Positions 34,010 to 43,094 are shown, counted from the stretch's first letter. The stretch: 64,000 nucleotides of DNA from an uncultured Chryseobacterium sp. (GCF_936933875.1 NZ_CAKZIK010000029.1:1-64000), one strand, 5' to 3'. The notes: generated by a model from the sequence alone, not told the origin. Translations and numbers: made by a program.

Positions 34010-34921
34010 ATGAAAAAAATTACAATACTATTCCTTTTTTTTTCAGTTTTAGTTTTTGCACAAAAATCCACACTTAAAAAGCAAATTTCTCAAATTATCA
34101 AAGGTAAAAATGCAACTGTTGCCGTTTCAATAAAAGGATTAGATTTTCCATTTAATTACGGTAACGAAAATGCCTCGAAAAAACTTCCGATGCAGAGTGT
34201 TTTTAAGTTTCATATTGCTTTGGCGGTTTTGGATTTGGTGGATAAAGGACAACTGAAGCTTGAACAGAAAGTATTTATCAAAAAATCAGAGCTCCTTCCC
34301 GATACTTGGAGCCCAATTCGTGAAAAATATCCACAGGGAAATTTTGAAATGTCGGTTTCAGACCTTATTTATTACGCCGTTGCGATGAGCGACAATGTTG
34401 GCTGCGACGTACTTTTAAGATTAATTGGCGGACCAGAAGTGGTTCATGAATATATTATTTCTAAAGGCGGAAAAAACACTCAAATTGTTTTTAATGAAGA
34501 AATCATGCAAAGCGAATGGGAAAACCAATATCAAAATTTTACTACAACGAAATCTGCCATTCAGCTTTTAGAGCAATTTTTTAAAGGTAAAATGATTTCT
34601 CCTACTTCAACAGAATTTCTCATGAAAGTAATGCTCGGAACTACCACCGGAACCAATAAAATTGTAGAACAATTACCCAATGGAACTCCGGTTGCTCATA
34701 AAACCGGTTTTTCAGGAAGAAACAAAGACGGTTTGGTTGGCGCAGAAAACGACATCGCCATCATTACCCTTCCCAACGGAAAACATTATACTTTATCCAT
34801 CTTTGTAAGCGATTCTACGGAAACTAATGAAGTTAACTGTAAAATGATTTCGGATATTTCGAAGGCGGTTTGGGATTATTTGAATGAGCCAAAATCCGAA
34901 ATCTTTTTTCATCTAAAATAA
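34010..34921 (+). CDS. Class A beta-lactamase
   Basis: A 303-residue periplasmic serine beta-lactamase. The signal peptide ends near Ala17-Gln18 (FSVLVFAQ). The active-site motifs are S63-V-F-K66 (SxxK), S127-D-N129 (SDN) and K231-T-G233 (KTG, in VAHKTGFSG). A Glu at 163/164 in FNEEIMQSEW is the likely omega-loop base. The sequence style fits the subclass A2 enzymes known from Chryseobacterium and relatives (CGA/CIA/CME-like). I start at the ATG at 34010 because upstream codons lie inside the inverted repeat. Its spectrum cannot be inferred. Confidence 0.92.
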   Translation: MKKITILFLFFSVLVFAQKSTLKKQISQIIKGKNATVAVSIKGLDFPFNYGNENASKKLPMQSVFKFHIALAVLDLVDKGQLKLEQKVFIKKSELLPDTWSPIREKYPQGNFEMSVSDLIYYAVAMSDNVGCDVLLRLIGGPEVVHEYIISKGGKNTQIVFNEEIMQSEWENQYQNFTTTKSAIQLLEQFFKGKMISPTSTEFLMKVMLGTTTGTNKIVEQLPNGTPVAHKTGFSGRNKDGLVGAENDIAIITLPNGKHYTLSIFVSDSTETNEVNCKMISDISKAVWDYLNEPKSEIFFHLK

Positions 34922-34950
34922 TTTTGCATAAAAGTTGTTTTTAAGAACGT

Positions 34951-35766
34951 ATGAAAAAATTACTTTCTGTATTTGCACTTTTACTTTTCGAGTTCGGTTT
35001 TTCGCAGGACTGGAATTTAAAATTCAATGTTGAAAAAAGCGGAACAACTTACAAAGTTTTTGCCGACAATGAGGAATTTTCGCCCATGTCTGCCGCTTTC
35101 AGATTCACTTTGATGAATATGAAATCAACGTTAAAAAGTGATGAAATTATTGTAATTCCCGCAAGAGCAAAAAAGTTTTTAGTAACGACAGTTTCAGTTG
35201 TTCAAGCCAACAAAAATTATCGCTTTCAGTATACCGTAAAATATAATTTCGGGGACGTTACGCTTCAAAAATTTGATGATTCGTACATTTACAATCTTCC
35301 GTTTGAAAAAGGAAAAACCTATAGAATCGACCAGGGATATAACGGGAATTTTTCTCATCACAACCAAAATTCTTTAGATTTTAACCTTAAAAAAGGAGAC
35401 AAAATATTTGCTGTTCGCGAAGGAATCGTTGTCGATACCGAAGAAAAATACAACCAAAGATGTTTAACCTACGAATGTGCGAAGATGAATAACAAAATTA
35501 TCATCATTCATCCCGACGGAACTTTTGCAGAATATGCACATCTTCAGCAAAACGGCGTTGAAATAAATCGCGGCGACAAAGTTGAAAAAGGCCAATTGAT
35601 CGGTTACAGCGGCGATACTGGTTGGACAAACGGGCCTCATCTCCACCTTTCGGTTTATCTGAACCGATTGGAAGGCGACCGTGTTTACATTAAAACAAAA
35701 TTTAAAACTTCTAAAAGCAACGCAACCTTTCTCGAGGAAAAGAAATTCTACACCAAAAACTACTGA
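34951..35766 (+). CDS. M23-family metallopeptidase (LytM-like)
   Basis: A 271-residue exported peptidase with signal peptide MKKLLSVFALLLFEFGFSQ. After an N-terminal beta domain of about 125 residues comes the peptidase M23 core: the HNQNSLDFNLKKGD stretch with the first His and Asp ligands, GIVVDTEEKYNQ, and GPHLHLSVYL with the HxH motif. These enzymes cut peptidoglycan cross-links. It follows the beta-lactamase gene by 29 bases, so the two may be co-transcribed. Confidence 0.88.
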   Translation: MKKLLSVFALLLFEFGFSQDWNLKFNVEKSGTTYKVFADNEEFSPMSAAFRFTLMNMKSTLKSDEIIVIPARAKKFLVTTVSVVQANKNYRFQYTVKYNFGDVTLQKFDDSYIYNLPFEKGKTYRIDQGYNGNFSHHNQNSLDFNLKKGDKIFAVREGIVVDTEEKYNQRCLTYECAKMNNKIIIIHPDGTFAEYAHLQQNGVEINRGDKVEKGQLIGYSGDTGWTNGPHLHLSVYLNRLEGDRVYIKTKFKTSKSNATFLEEKKFYTKNY

Positions 35767-35794
35767 TTATTCTAGGTAAAAGCCCGAAATTTCT

Positions 35795-35802
35795 TATTTT
35801 TG
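35795..35802 (+). promoter_or_regulatory. Possible -7 element for hbd
   Basis: TATTTTTG matches the Bacteroidota -7 pattern 26 bases ahead of the hbd ATG; the -33 region has no clear TTTG. Confidence 0.3.
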
Positions 35803-35828
35803 GGAAACTTACAATTCAAAGAAATTTT

Positions 35829-36719
35829 ATGAAGAATATCGTCGTTATCGGAGCCGGAACTATGGGGAACGGAATTGCGCACACCTTTGCACAAACCGGT
35901 TTTAAGGTAAATTTGGTGGATGTAAAAGAAGAAAATTTAGAGCGTGCTCTGAAAACCATTACTTCCAATCTGGACAGAATTATTGCCAAAGGAAACCTTA
36001 GCGAAGAACAGAAAGCAGAAACTTTAGGAAATATCACCACTTTTACGGACTTAAAAGATGCGGCAGGAAACGCAGATTTGATTGTGGAAGCAGCTACTGA
36101 AAATCTTGATTTGAAGCTGAAAATCTTCAAAAATATGGATGAACTGGCTCCGAAAAACTGTATTTTGGCAACCAATACTTCCTCTATTTCCATCACGAAA
36201 ATTGCTTCAGCTACGAAAAGACCTGAAAAAGTAATCGGAATGCACTTTATGAATCCGGTTCCTATTATGAAACTCGTGGAAATCATCAAAGGCTACTCTA
36301 CATCGCAGGAAACGTACAACGCGGTGGCAGAAATGTCCAAAAACTTGGGTAAAGTTCCGGTGGAAGTTAACGATTATCCGGGATTTGTAGCGAACAGAAT
36401 TTTGATGCCGATGATTAACGAATCCATTGAAACTTTGTACAACGGCGTTGCCGGAGTTGAAGAAATTGATACCGTAATGAAACTCGGAATGGCTCATCCA
36501 ATGGGACCTTTGCAATTGGCAGATTTCATCGGTCTTGATGTTTGTTTGGCAATTCTGAATGTGATGTATGACGGTTTTAAAAATCCGAAATACGCACCAA
36601 ATCCGTTGTTGGTCAATATGGTAACCGCAGGTAAATTAGGCGTAAAATGCGGTGAAGGATTCTATGACTATTCTGAATCTAAAAAAGCAGAAAAAGTGGC
36701 GAAAATGTTCTCGAAATAA
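35829..36719 (+). CDS. hbd: 3-hydroxybutyryl-CoA dehydrogenase
   Basis: Oxidises (or forms) 3-hydroxyacyl-CoA with NAD(P) in fatty-acid or butanoate metabolism. The 296-residue protein has the Rossmann GAGTMG motif at residues 8-13, the catalytic His in MHFMNPVPIMKLVE, Asn-rich NTSSISITKIASAT, and the C-terminal dimer domain (VANRILMPMINE, GMAHPMGPLQLADFIGLD). Length matches the stand-alone bacterial form. Confidence 0.94.
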   Translation: MKNIVVIGAGTMGNGIAHTFAQTGFKVNLVDVKEENLERALKTITSNLDRIIAKGNLSEEQKAETLGNITTFTDLKDAAGNADLIVEAATENLDLKLKIFKNMDELAPKNCILATNTSSISITKIASATKRPEKVIGMHFMNPVPIMKLVEIIKGYSTSQETYNAVAEMSKNLGKVPVEVNDYPGFVANRILMPMINESIETLYNGVAGVEEIDTVMKLGMAHPMGPLQLADFIGLDVCLAILNVMYDGFKNPKYAPNPLLVNMVTAGKLGVKCGEGFYDYSESKKAEKVAKMFSK

Positions 36720-36728
36720 AAAATTGAA

Positions 36729-36775
36729 GCCACGAATGCACAAATAATTAAAGAATACATTCGTGAATTTGTGGC
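36729..36775. repeat. GCCACGAATGCAC inverted repeat
   Basis: Arms GCCACGAATGCACAAAT (36729-36745) and ATTCGTGAATTTGTGGC (36759-36775) pair with three mismatches. A GTG at 36771 that could extend the next gene lies within it. Related words occur at 41543 and 43971-44009. Confidence 0.65.
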
Positions 36776-36785
36776 AAAACAAAAC

Positions 36786-38108
36786 ATGAGGAGACATCTT
36801 TTCGAAAGCAGAATAAAAATATTTTTGGTCATCGCTACTTTTGTGATGACCATTCTTCGTTTTTTACTGAACGAAAAAGGACGTGCAACTCCCGATTCTA
36901 TCCGTTTTATGCGAACCGCAAATGTTTTTCCTGAGATTGATAACACAACAACTCCACTTGGTTATCCTTTGAGTTTAAAACTGTTTACTTTTTTAGGATT
37001 GGACGAATTTTGGAGCAGCAAAGTTGTCGGGATTCTAGCCTATCTTTTCATTGTATTTTTTGCAAGAGCCAAGAAATTTTATTTTAAAGAAACCGTTCTG
37101 ATTTGTGGTTTGTTCAGCTTTGTCTCGATATTTTCTTATACCGTAAGTGAAGCTTTAATCCTGCCGTTCGTATTTCTTTTTCTCTATATTTCAAGGCAAA
37201 TTATTATTGATTCGTGGCCGTTTTGGAAAAGCGTTTTATTACTTTCATTAAGTTTAATTTCCCTTTACAGCATCCGTTACAGTGCACTGTTTTTTGTTGG
37301 GGCAGTTTTTCTTTTTGGTTTGATTCAATTCAGAAAGAAATACGGGAAAATCTTTCTTATTTCGGCAGGAATTGGCATTCTGTATATCGTTTTATACAAA
37401 TTTTTGTTCATCGACAGATTTAATTCAAACTACATCAATGAATTTCTGGAAATCGGTGTAAAACCAACTTCACAAATGATTACAGAATTTTTCGCGGGAA
37501 TAACTACAACATTCAATCCTTTCATCCATATTTCCAATCCTAATGGCGGAATGATGAACATTGGGATTTTTGGAATTGGCGCTCTCAATATTGTTTTGAT
37601 GGCTTACATTTTTATCAAAAACAAACTCTCAGAAAACGAAAAATTCATTGTCTTTACAGGAGTTGCAGGAATTATCTGTTCATTTTTCATCCAATATTTC
37701 TATTCGATGGATGCGTTGGATTACCGACTTTTAGCGCCTTTCAGTTTTCCGGTTTGGTTGGTTTACTTCAAAAAAATATATCAGATTTTAGGAAAATATA
37801 CTTACGGAATTACGGTTTTGAGTTTAATAACAGGTTTGATTTTCACTGCACTTTCAAGCGGAAATTATTTGGAAAACCGTAAGGAAATCTCAAGATTTTT
37901 GGAGCAAGAAAATCTCAAAAAGGCGCCTTTGAAATTCTATATTCAAAATCCAGAAAATCTTGATAATGTACAGATTACAGAATTAATTAGTACCGTAAAT
38001 CCGAATATTAAACTGACTTTCAAACCAAATGATACCTTGCAAAAAACGACTTTAACCACTCATAAAGTTTTGAAAAAAGTTAAAATCGACACCAATAAGT
38101 TTCAATAA
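36786..38108 (+). CDS. Polytopic membrane protein, possible glycosyltransferase-like
   Basis: A 440-residue protein with about 10 to 12 membrane helices. The ATG at 36786 (MRRHLFESRIKIFL) is preferred over a GTG at 36771 that lies in the inverted repeat. The layout (short cytoplasmic lead, a periplasmic loop DSIRFMRTANVFPEIDN after helix 1, C-terminal soluble tail) resembles GT-C-type or dolichyl-phosphate-mannose transferase-like proteins, but no DD/DE catalytic motif is clear. Function unassigned. Confidence 0.62.
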   Translation: MRRHLFESRIKIFLVIATFVMTILRFLLNEKGRATPDSIRFMRTANVFPEIDNTTTPLGYPLSLKLFTFLGLDEFWSSKVVGILAYLFIVFFARAKKFYFKETVLICGLFSFVSIFSYTVSEALILPFVFLFLYISRQIIIDSWPFWKSVLLLSLSLISLYSIRYSALFFVGAVFLFGLIQFRKKYGKIFLISAGIGILYIVLYKFLFIDRFNSNYINEFLEIGVKPTSQMITEFFAGITTTFNPFIHISNPNGGMMNIGIFGIGALNIVLMAYIFIKNKLSENEKFIVFTGVAGIICSFFIQYFYSMDALDYRLLAPFSFPVWLVYFKKIYQILGKYTYGITVLSLITGLIFTALSSGNYLENRKEISRFLEQENLKKAPLKFYIQNPENLDNVQITELISTVNPNIKLTFKPNDTLQKTTLTTHKVLKKVKIDTNKFQ

Positions 38109-38115
38109 AATTATT

Positions 38116-38123
38116 TATCTTTG
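38116..38123 (+). promoter_or_regulatory. Possible -7 element for the acidic 80-residue gene
   Basis: TATCTTTG within TTATCTTTGATAAACATTA (38115-38133), 39 bases before the start; the same block precedes the Gfo/Idh gene. Confidence 0.35.
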
Positions 38124-38162
38124 ATAAACATTAATGCATTAAAAATTCTAAAATAGATAACA

Positions 38163-38405
38163 ATGAAATTACCTAAATTTTTATTAGCCGACAATTCAGA
38201 TTTTCCTGAAGATTTATTCGTAGTTCATACAGAATACCCAAGATTTATCCTTAATGTAGAAGAGGAAGAAGTAGAATGGTTGGACGATTTGGAAGGCGAT
38301 GACGAAGAAACAATGGCAGATGAAGCAACTAAAGTTGTGGAGCAGGCTTTTAAATGGTGTGATGAAGAACTTGCAAAATACGACGACGAGGAAGACGACG
38401 AATAA
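38163..38405 (+). CDS. Conserved small acidic protein (80 aa)
   Basis: An 80-residue protein with a short ordered start (MKLPKFLLADNSDFPEDLFV, then HTEYPRFILNV) and a very acidic tail (VEWLDDLEGDDEET and YDDEEDDE). I think it is a conserved Bacteroidota protein of unknown function. It has its own promoter-like element and terminator. Confidence 0.72.
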   Translation: MKLPKFLLADNSDFPEDLFVVHTEYPRFILNVEEEEVEWLDDLEGDDEETMADEATKVVEQAFKWCDEELAKYDDEEDDE

Positions 38406-38414
38406 TACAAAATA

Positions 38415-38446
38415 AAAGGAACTCGGTTTTGAGTTCCTTTTTTTAT
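38415..38446 (+). terminator. Terminator of the acidic gene
   Basis: Stem AAAGGAACTC/GAGTTCCTTT around GGTTTT, followed by T residues. Confidence 0.8.
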
Positions 38447-38458
38447 GCTTTAACGCTC

Positions 38459-38863
38459 TTAATTTTTATTGAATTTCAGCAACAGCAACTGATTTTTATA
38501 AAGCTCAAGCGTGTTTCCGTTGACAACATATTTATTGGCTTCTCCCAACATCGAAAAGTAATTGCTTTCCGTACTCATATTATCACAAGCCATTTTAGTA
38601 GCACCAATATTTTTTGCTGAAAAATTTCCGGCAGTAGCGTCCAGAACTACATCTCCAAAATAATTGTTGCAGCCTCCTGTTCCTGTAATTTTTCCGTCTG
38701 CGATATTTAAAGTAGGCGTTTTTCCTTTCACATTATCTGCAAGTACCCATTTCGAATCTCCGATAAAAGCCTGTGCTTTTCCGACTTTAGAACCCGATGT
38801 GGGTATTGCTGAACAGGAAACCAAAGTAGCTGCGGCGAAAAAACTTAAAATATATTGCTTCAT
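38459..38863 (-). CDS. META (HslJ-like) domain lipoprotein
   Basis: A 134-residue lipoprotein with lipobox Cys17 (AATLVSC). The META/DUF306 domain is shown by SKWVLADN, then ITGTGGCNNYFGDV, and a conserved Cys in ATKMACDN. HslJ-type META proteins are linked to heat or novobiocin tolerance in enterobacteria; the role here is unknown. Confidence 0.83.
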   Translation of the reverse strand: MKQYILSFFAAATLVSCSAIPTSGSKVGKAQAFIGDSKWVLADNVKGKTPTLNIADGKITGTGGCNNYFGDVVLDATAGNFSAKNIGATKMACDNMSTESNYFSMLGEANKYVVNGNTLELYKNQLLLLKFNKN

Positions 38864-38948
38864 TGTTTTACTTTTAATTTTTATAAAATTAAGAATTTAT
38901 AATGAAACGAACGGAAAAACAGCCGATAAATTGCCACTTCCAACAAAA

Positions 38949-38975
38949 AACCCTGCTCAAAATCTGAACAGGGTT
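38949..38975 (-). terminator. Terminator of pheT
   Basis: Stem AACCCTG/CAGGGTT with a 13-base loop region, followed on the minus strand by T6. It lies 21 bases past the pheT stop. Confidence 0.75.
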
Positions 38976-38995
38976 ATGTATTTTTTAGAAATTTG

Positions 38996-41395
38996 TTACG
39001 AACGAAGTTCTGCAGAAAATTCCTTATGGAAAGACTTAATCAGCGAGTTCATTACTTCTGCAATTTCCTTTTCTTCCAAGGTTTTTTCCTCGTTCAGCAA
39101 TTCGAAACTCAAGGCGTAGGATTTTTTGCCTTCCGGAAGATTTTTACCTTCATAAACATCGAAAAGATTAATGTTTTTCAGATATTTTGAAGGGTTTTTC
39201 TTCGCCGTTCTGTACAAATCAGCATAAGAAACATTCTTGTCTAAAAGCAAAGCCAAATCTCTTCTGATTCTGTTGAATTTAGGAATATCCACAAACTTTA
39301 AATTCTCTTTAGAACGAAGTTCCTGACAAGTTTCCACTTCGATTTCAGCATAGTAAGCTTCCTGTTCCAAATCGAAATCTTTCAGCATTTGAGGAGCTAC
39401 TTTTCCTAATCTCGCTACCACTTTATCTCCGGCAACAAATTCCAAAGCATCAGAAAATCGGCTGTCTTCCAAAGATTTTTCGGTGATGTCTAAATTTAGT
39501 TTATCCAAAAGAATTTTTACATACCCTTTCAGATAATAGAAATCTGTTGCAGATTTTGGCTGTAACCAATTTTCAGCAGCATTTCTTCCTGAAACCATAA
39601 TTGCCAATTGCTTTCTCTCTTCGTACTCTTCCTTTTTATGGTAAATTTTTCCGAGTTCGAAAAACTTGATGTCCTGATTTTTACGGTTGATATTGTAAAT
39701 CGCGTTACTCAAAAGTCCTTCCAATAAAGAAGTTCTCATGAAAGCCAAATCTGAACTCAAAGGATTAAGCAATTTCACAGCATCGGTTTCGTCCTTTAAT
39801 GAAGTCAATGAGTTGTTCATCACTTCGTTGAAACCATTGCTTTGCAAAGTTCTAGCCCATTGATTTTCTAACGCATCTTGGTCATCAAAACTTAGTTTTA
39901 CAGGCGTGAACGAAATTTTTTGAGGCGCATCAATTTTATTGTAACCATAAATTCTCAAAATTTCTTCAATGACGTCGATTTCTCTCGTTACATCCGCTCT
40001 GTAGGCTGGAACCGAAATTTCCAATCCGTTGTTGATCTCATTCAACACTTGGATATCCAAAGATTTTAAAATCTCTTTAATTTTCTCACGGTGCATTTTT
40101 GTACCCAAAATTTGCTCTACTTTCGAGAATCTCAAAATCACATAATGGTCTTCAATTTTCTTTGGATAATGCTCCAATAATTGTCCAGTCATTGTTCCAC
40201 CTGCAATTTCTTCAATCATTTTGATTGCCTGAGTAATGGATGCTCTCGTATTATTGGGGTCCACACCTCTTTCAAAACGGAAAGACGCATCCGTATTTAA
40301 ACCATGAAGTTTTGCACCTTTTCTTACCGCAACAGGATTGAAATACGCGCTTTCCAGGAAAATCGTTTTTGTTTCATTCGAAACGCCTGAATTTTCGCCA
40401 CCAAACACTCCCGCGATACACATTGGATTGTTGTCGCCGTCTTTAATCATAATTTCAGAACCAGCCAAAGTACGTTCTGCACCGTCCAAAGTTCTGAATT
40501 TTGTTCCTTCTGGATTCACTCCCACTTTCACTGTTTTTCCTGCAATTTTATCTGCATCAAAAGCGTGAAGCGGTTGTCCGAAACCATGAAGAATATAGTT
40601 GGTAATATCTACAATATTATTGATTGGGCTTAAACCAATCGCTTTCAATCGGTTCTTCAACCATTCCGGGGATTCGGAAACTTTTACATTTTCTATAACC
40701 GCTCCGATGTATCTTGGACACAGTTCTGAATCTTCAACCTCTAATTTAAAATCGTTGCTTCCTGAAATATTCAAGGGTTGAGAAACTGTTTTTTCAAATT
40801 CCGTTTTCAGTTGGTTTGAACTTAAAAACGCGTGCAAGTCTCTTGCAACGCCATAATGCGACATCGCATCTGTTCTGTTCGGCGTTAAACCGATTTCGTA
40901 AACTTCATCATTGGAAAGCTCGAAATAATCTGCGAAAGCGTCTCCCACTTTGTAGGTTTCATCCAGAATCATAATTCCTCCGTGGTCATCGCTTAAACCT
41001 AATTCATCTTCTGCGCAAATCATTCCCTGAGAAACTTCGCCACGAATTTTCGCTTCCTTAATTTCGAATGAACTTCCGTCTTTTGCGTAAATTTTTGTTC
41101 CTATAACTGCAACGGGAACAGTTTGTCCTGCCTCAACATTCGGTGCGCCACAAACGATATCTAGAACTTTTCCGTTTCCAACATCAACGGTAGTTTTCTT
41201 CAGTTTGTCTGCATTTGGATGCTGTTCACAAGTGATTACTTTACCTACAACAATACCTTCAAGACTTCCTTTTACGGATTCAAATTTTTCAATTCCTTCT
41301 ACTTCAAGACCGATATCGGTAAGATATTCTCCGATTTTTTCGGATTTTAAATCTGTTCTGATATAGTCTTTCAACCAGCTGTTTGATATTTTCAT
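38996..41395 (-). CDS. pheT: Phenylalanine--tRNA ligase beta subunit
   Basis: Beta chain of the alpha2-beta2 synthetase charging tRNA-Phe. At 799 residues it has the full set of domains: N-terminal ISNSWLKDYIRTDLKSEKI, tRNA-binding EMAP-like domain (about 40-150; HPNADKLKKTTVDVG), B3/4 editing domain (about 210-390), B5, the catalytic-like core, and the C-terminal anticodon-binding FDX-ACB domain (about 705-799). The alpha subunit gene pheS is not adjacent, as is usual in flavobacteria. Confidence 0.97.
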   Translation of the reverse strand: MKISNSWLKDYIRTDLKSEKIGEYLTDIGLEVEGIEKFESVKGSLEGIVVGKVITCEQHPNADKLKKTTVDVGNGKVLDIVCGAPNVEAGQTVPVAVIGTKIYAKDGSSFEIKEAKIRGEVSQGMICAEDELGLSDDHGGIMILDETYKVGDAFADYFELSNDEVYEIGLTPNRTDAMSHYGVARDLHAFLSSNQLKTEFEKTVSQPLNISGSNDFKLEVEDSELCPRYIGAVIENVKVSESPEWLKNRLKAIGLSPINNIVDITNYILHGFGQPLHAFDADKIAGKTVKVGVNPEGTKFRTLDGAERTLAGSEIMIKDGDNNPMCIAGVFGGENSGVSNETKTIFLESAYFNPVAVRKGAKLHGLNTDASFRFERGVDPNNTRASITQAIKMIEEIAGGTMTGQLLEHYPKKIEDHYVILRFSKVEQILGTKMHREKIKEILKSLDIQVLNEINNGLEISVPAYRADVTREIDVIEEILRIYGYNKIDAPQKISFTPVKLSFDDQDALENQWARTLQSNGFNEVMNNSLTSLKDETDAVKLLNPLSSDLAFMRTSLLEGLLSNAIYNINRKNQDIKFFELGKIYHKKEEYEERKQLAIMVSGRNAAENWLQPKSATDFYYLKGYVKILLDKLNLDITEKSLEDSRFSDALEFVAGDKVVARLGKVAPQMLKDFDLEQEAYYAEIEVETCQELRSKENLKFVDIPKFNRIRRDLALLLDKNVSYADLYRTAKKNPSKYLKNINLFDVYEGKNLPEGKKSYALSFELLNEEKTLEEKEIAEVMNSLIKSFHKEFSAELRS

Positions 41396-41542
41396 TTGTT
41401 CTTTTTTAAACGCAAAGTGCGCAAAGATTTTCTAATAATTGAATGTTTTTTAAGTGCGCAAAGGCGCTTCGCTTAGAAAAACTTATAATTTGCAAATATC
41501 GGGATTTTTTGAGAAAATGTGGATGGTTTTGGGATTAAATAA

Positions 41543-41558
41543 TGCCACGAATGCACTT
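41543..41558. repeat. GCCACGAATGCAC half repeat
   Basis: Single arm TGCCACGAATGCACTT of the inverted repeat seen at 36729-36775; no matching second arm is nearby. Confidence 0.5.
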
Positions 41559-41591
41559 ATTTTTTTTTATTTTTTTTGTTTTAAAAACCCT

Positions 41592-41616
41592 TTCAGAGTT
41601 TGGAACTCTGAAAGAG
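41592..41616. repeat. CTTTCAGAGTT palindrome
   Basis: Perfect 11-bp stem CTTTCAGAGTT/AACTCTGAAAG with loop TGG. It is a known kind of flavobacterial spacer word; it might also stop read-through toward pheT. Confidence 0.6.
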
Positions 41617-41705
41617 TTGACTGTTAGCAAAACCGTTGGGTTTTGATAATTTCTGTCAAAGATTTTTAAACTTTGACTAATTGGAAAGAAAAACCGAATG
41701 AAGTT

Positions 41706-41783
41706 GTAGCCCGGGTTGTAATGGAAATCCTTTTTCCGCGGCGACGAGTCGCCGCGGAAAAAGATTGTAATGGAAAACCGGAC
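41706..41783 (+). repeat. REP-like palindromic element, copy B
   Basis: Frame GTAGCCCGG...CCGGAC as in copy A, but the stem is now T5CCGCGGCGA with its complement (41731-41744, 41749-41762, loop CGAG). The flanking word is the perfect 12-base direct repeat TTGTAATGGAAA (41716-41727 and 41765-41776). GACCGAAATTTC and GCTCC follow as in copy A. Confidence 0.8.
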
Positions 41784-41825
41784 CGAAATTTCGGAGAATT
41801 TGAAATCTTGTTGCTCCAAAAAAAA

Positions 41826-41854
41826 TTGAGACCTGAAAAAAATTCAAGTCTCAA
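41826..41854 (-). terminator. Terminator of dnaN
   Basis: 12-bp stem (one G-T pair) TTGAGACTTGAA/TTCAGGTCTCAA in the minus sense, followed by T8. Confidence 0.75.
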
Positions 41855-41904
41855 TATATTTTACAATCGACAATGTTGTGGTACAGTTGATTAGCAAATC
41901 AACC

Positions 41905-43035
41905 CTACATACCGATTACCGGCATTGATAACATTAAAATGTTTTCTTCGTCTTCCAAACCGTCAACTGGCTCGATAATTCCCGGTCTGTTTGGTTGAGA
42001 CATTTTCATGGTGATATCGTCTGAACCTAAAACGGAAAGCATTTCCGTTAAGAATTTTGAGCTAAAACCGATGTTGATATCTTCTCCATTATAATCGCAA
42101 GGAATCTGCATGTCTGCTTTGTTTGCGTACTCCGTATCTTCTGCGTGAAGGTGCAAAATATTTCCGGACAGCTTGAAACGCACCTGATTTGTAGATTTGT
42201 TCGACATAATCGAAGCTCTTCTGATGGAACTCAACAAAAGATTTCTGTTAATCGTCAAAACATTCGGGTTTTCTTTAGGAATTACCGCGGTGTAGTTCGG
42301 GTATTTTCCATCGATCAAACGGCAAATCCAAATATTGTTTCCAAACGTGAATTTCGCCATATTTTCGTTAAACTCAATCGTTACATCGTCGTTAGAATTC
42401 GCCAAAATATTTTTGAAAATACTCAATGGCTTTTTCGGCATGATGAATTCAATTGGGTCTGCGTTGATTAAATCTGTTCTTTTATACACTACCAATCTGT
42501 GAGAATCCGTTGAAACAAAATTTGTTTCGTCTTCCTTAAACTGAAACAAAACGCCCGTCATCACAGGACGCAAAGAATCGTTTGATGTTGCAAAAAGCGT
42601 GTTGGTTAAAGCTTCTGACAAAACTCCGGCTGAAATTTTGACGCTTTGTGAAGCATCAAATTCAGGAAGTTCCGGATAATCTTCTGCATTGTCCAAAGCG
42701 ACAGCGAAGTTGTCTTTCTCGTCCAAAATCTCAAGCAAGCTTCCGTTTCCGTCTGCAGAATCTTTTACAGAAAGTGTTAACGGCTGTTCTAAGTAAGTTT
42801 TTACAAAATCCTGGAAAATTTTTGCAGGAACAGCAAATTTCCCGGTATCTTCGGATTTCACTTCCAAAGAAGTTACCAAAGTGGTTTCTCCGTCGGAAGC
42901 AGTTATTTTTAGATTGTTTTCTTCGAGTTCAAACAGGTAATTTTCAAGAATTGGTCTTGATTGAGAACTTGAAATAACACCGCTAACTGTGTTGAGTGCT
43001 TTTTGTAATTCTCCGCTGGCAACAATAAATTTCAT
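41905..43035 (-). CDS. dnaN: DNA polymerase III beta subunit (sliding clamp)
   Basis: The ring-forming processivity clamp of replication. The 376-residue protein starts MKFIVASGELQKALNTVSGV and shows the three repeated clamp domains (about 1-120, 130-250, 255-376), with LRPVMTGVLF and TDSHRLVVYKR in domain 2 and a conserved LSMPVIGM-type C-terminus. It is not next to dnaA, consistent with dispersed replication genes in Bacteroidota. Confidence 0.97.
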   Translation of the reverse strand: MKFIVASGELQKALNTVSGVISSSQSRPILENYLFELEENNLKITASDGETTLVTSLEVKSEDTGKFAVPAKIFQDFVKTYLEQPLTLSVKDSADGNGSLLEILDEKDNFAVALDNAEDYPELPEFDASQSVKISAGVLSEALTNTLFATSNDSLRPVMTGVLFQFKEDETNFVSTDSHRLVVYKRTDLINADPIEFIMPKKPLSIFKNILANSNDDVTIEFNENMAKFTFGNNIWICRLIDGKYPNYTAVIPKENPNVLTINRNLLLSSIRRASIMSNKSTNQVRFKLSGNILHLHAEDTEYANKADMQIPCDYNGEDINIGFSSKFLTEMLSVLGSDDITMKMSQPNRPGIIEPVDGLEDEENILMLSMPVIGM

Positions 43036-43094
43036 GTGATGTATTTATTTTCTGTTGAAAATGTGGCAGTTTTGCCACGAAATTTTTATTTTGA

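Larger units (their letters stand above)
41396..41904. other. Repeat-rich spacer between pheT and dnaN
   Basis: About 510 bases without a believable gene. It contains GCAAAGTGCGCAAAG words (41410-41470), a half copy of the GCCACGAATGCAC repeat (41543), an 11-bp CTTTCAGAGTT hairpin (41592-41616), REP-like copy B (41706-41783), the dnaN terminator (41826-41854) and a GTTGATT hairpin (41886-41903). Small frames on both strands lie inside these repeats. Confidence 0.6.

Noticed and set aside
33965..34921. Longer beta-lactamase starting at 33965
   Set aside because: The added codons lie in the right arm of the inverted repeat and would hide the clear signal peptide that starts at 34010.
41535..41854. 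Small minus-strand frames between pheT and dnaN
   Set aside because: They overlap the palindromic repeat copy B and a terminator; similar frames arise in copy A by the same repeat sequence.
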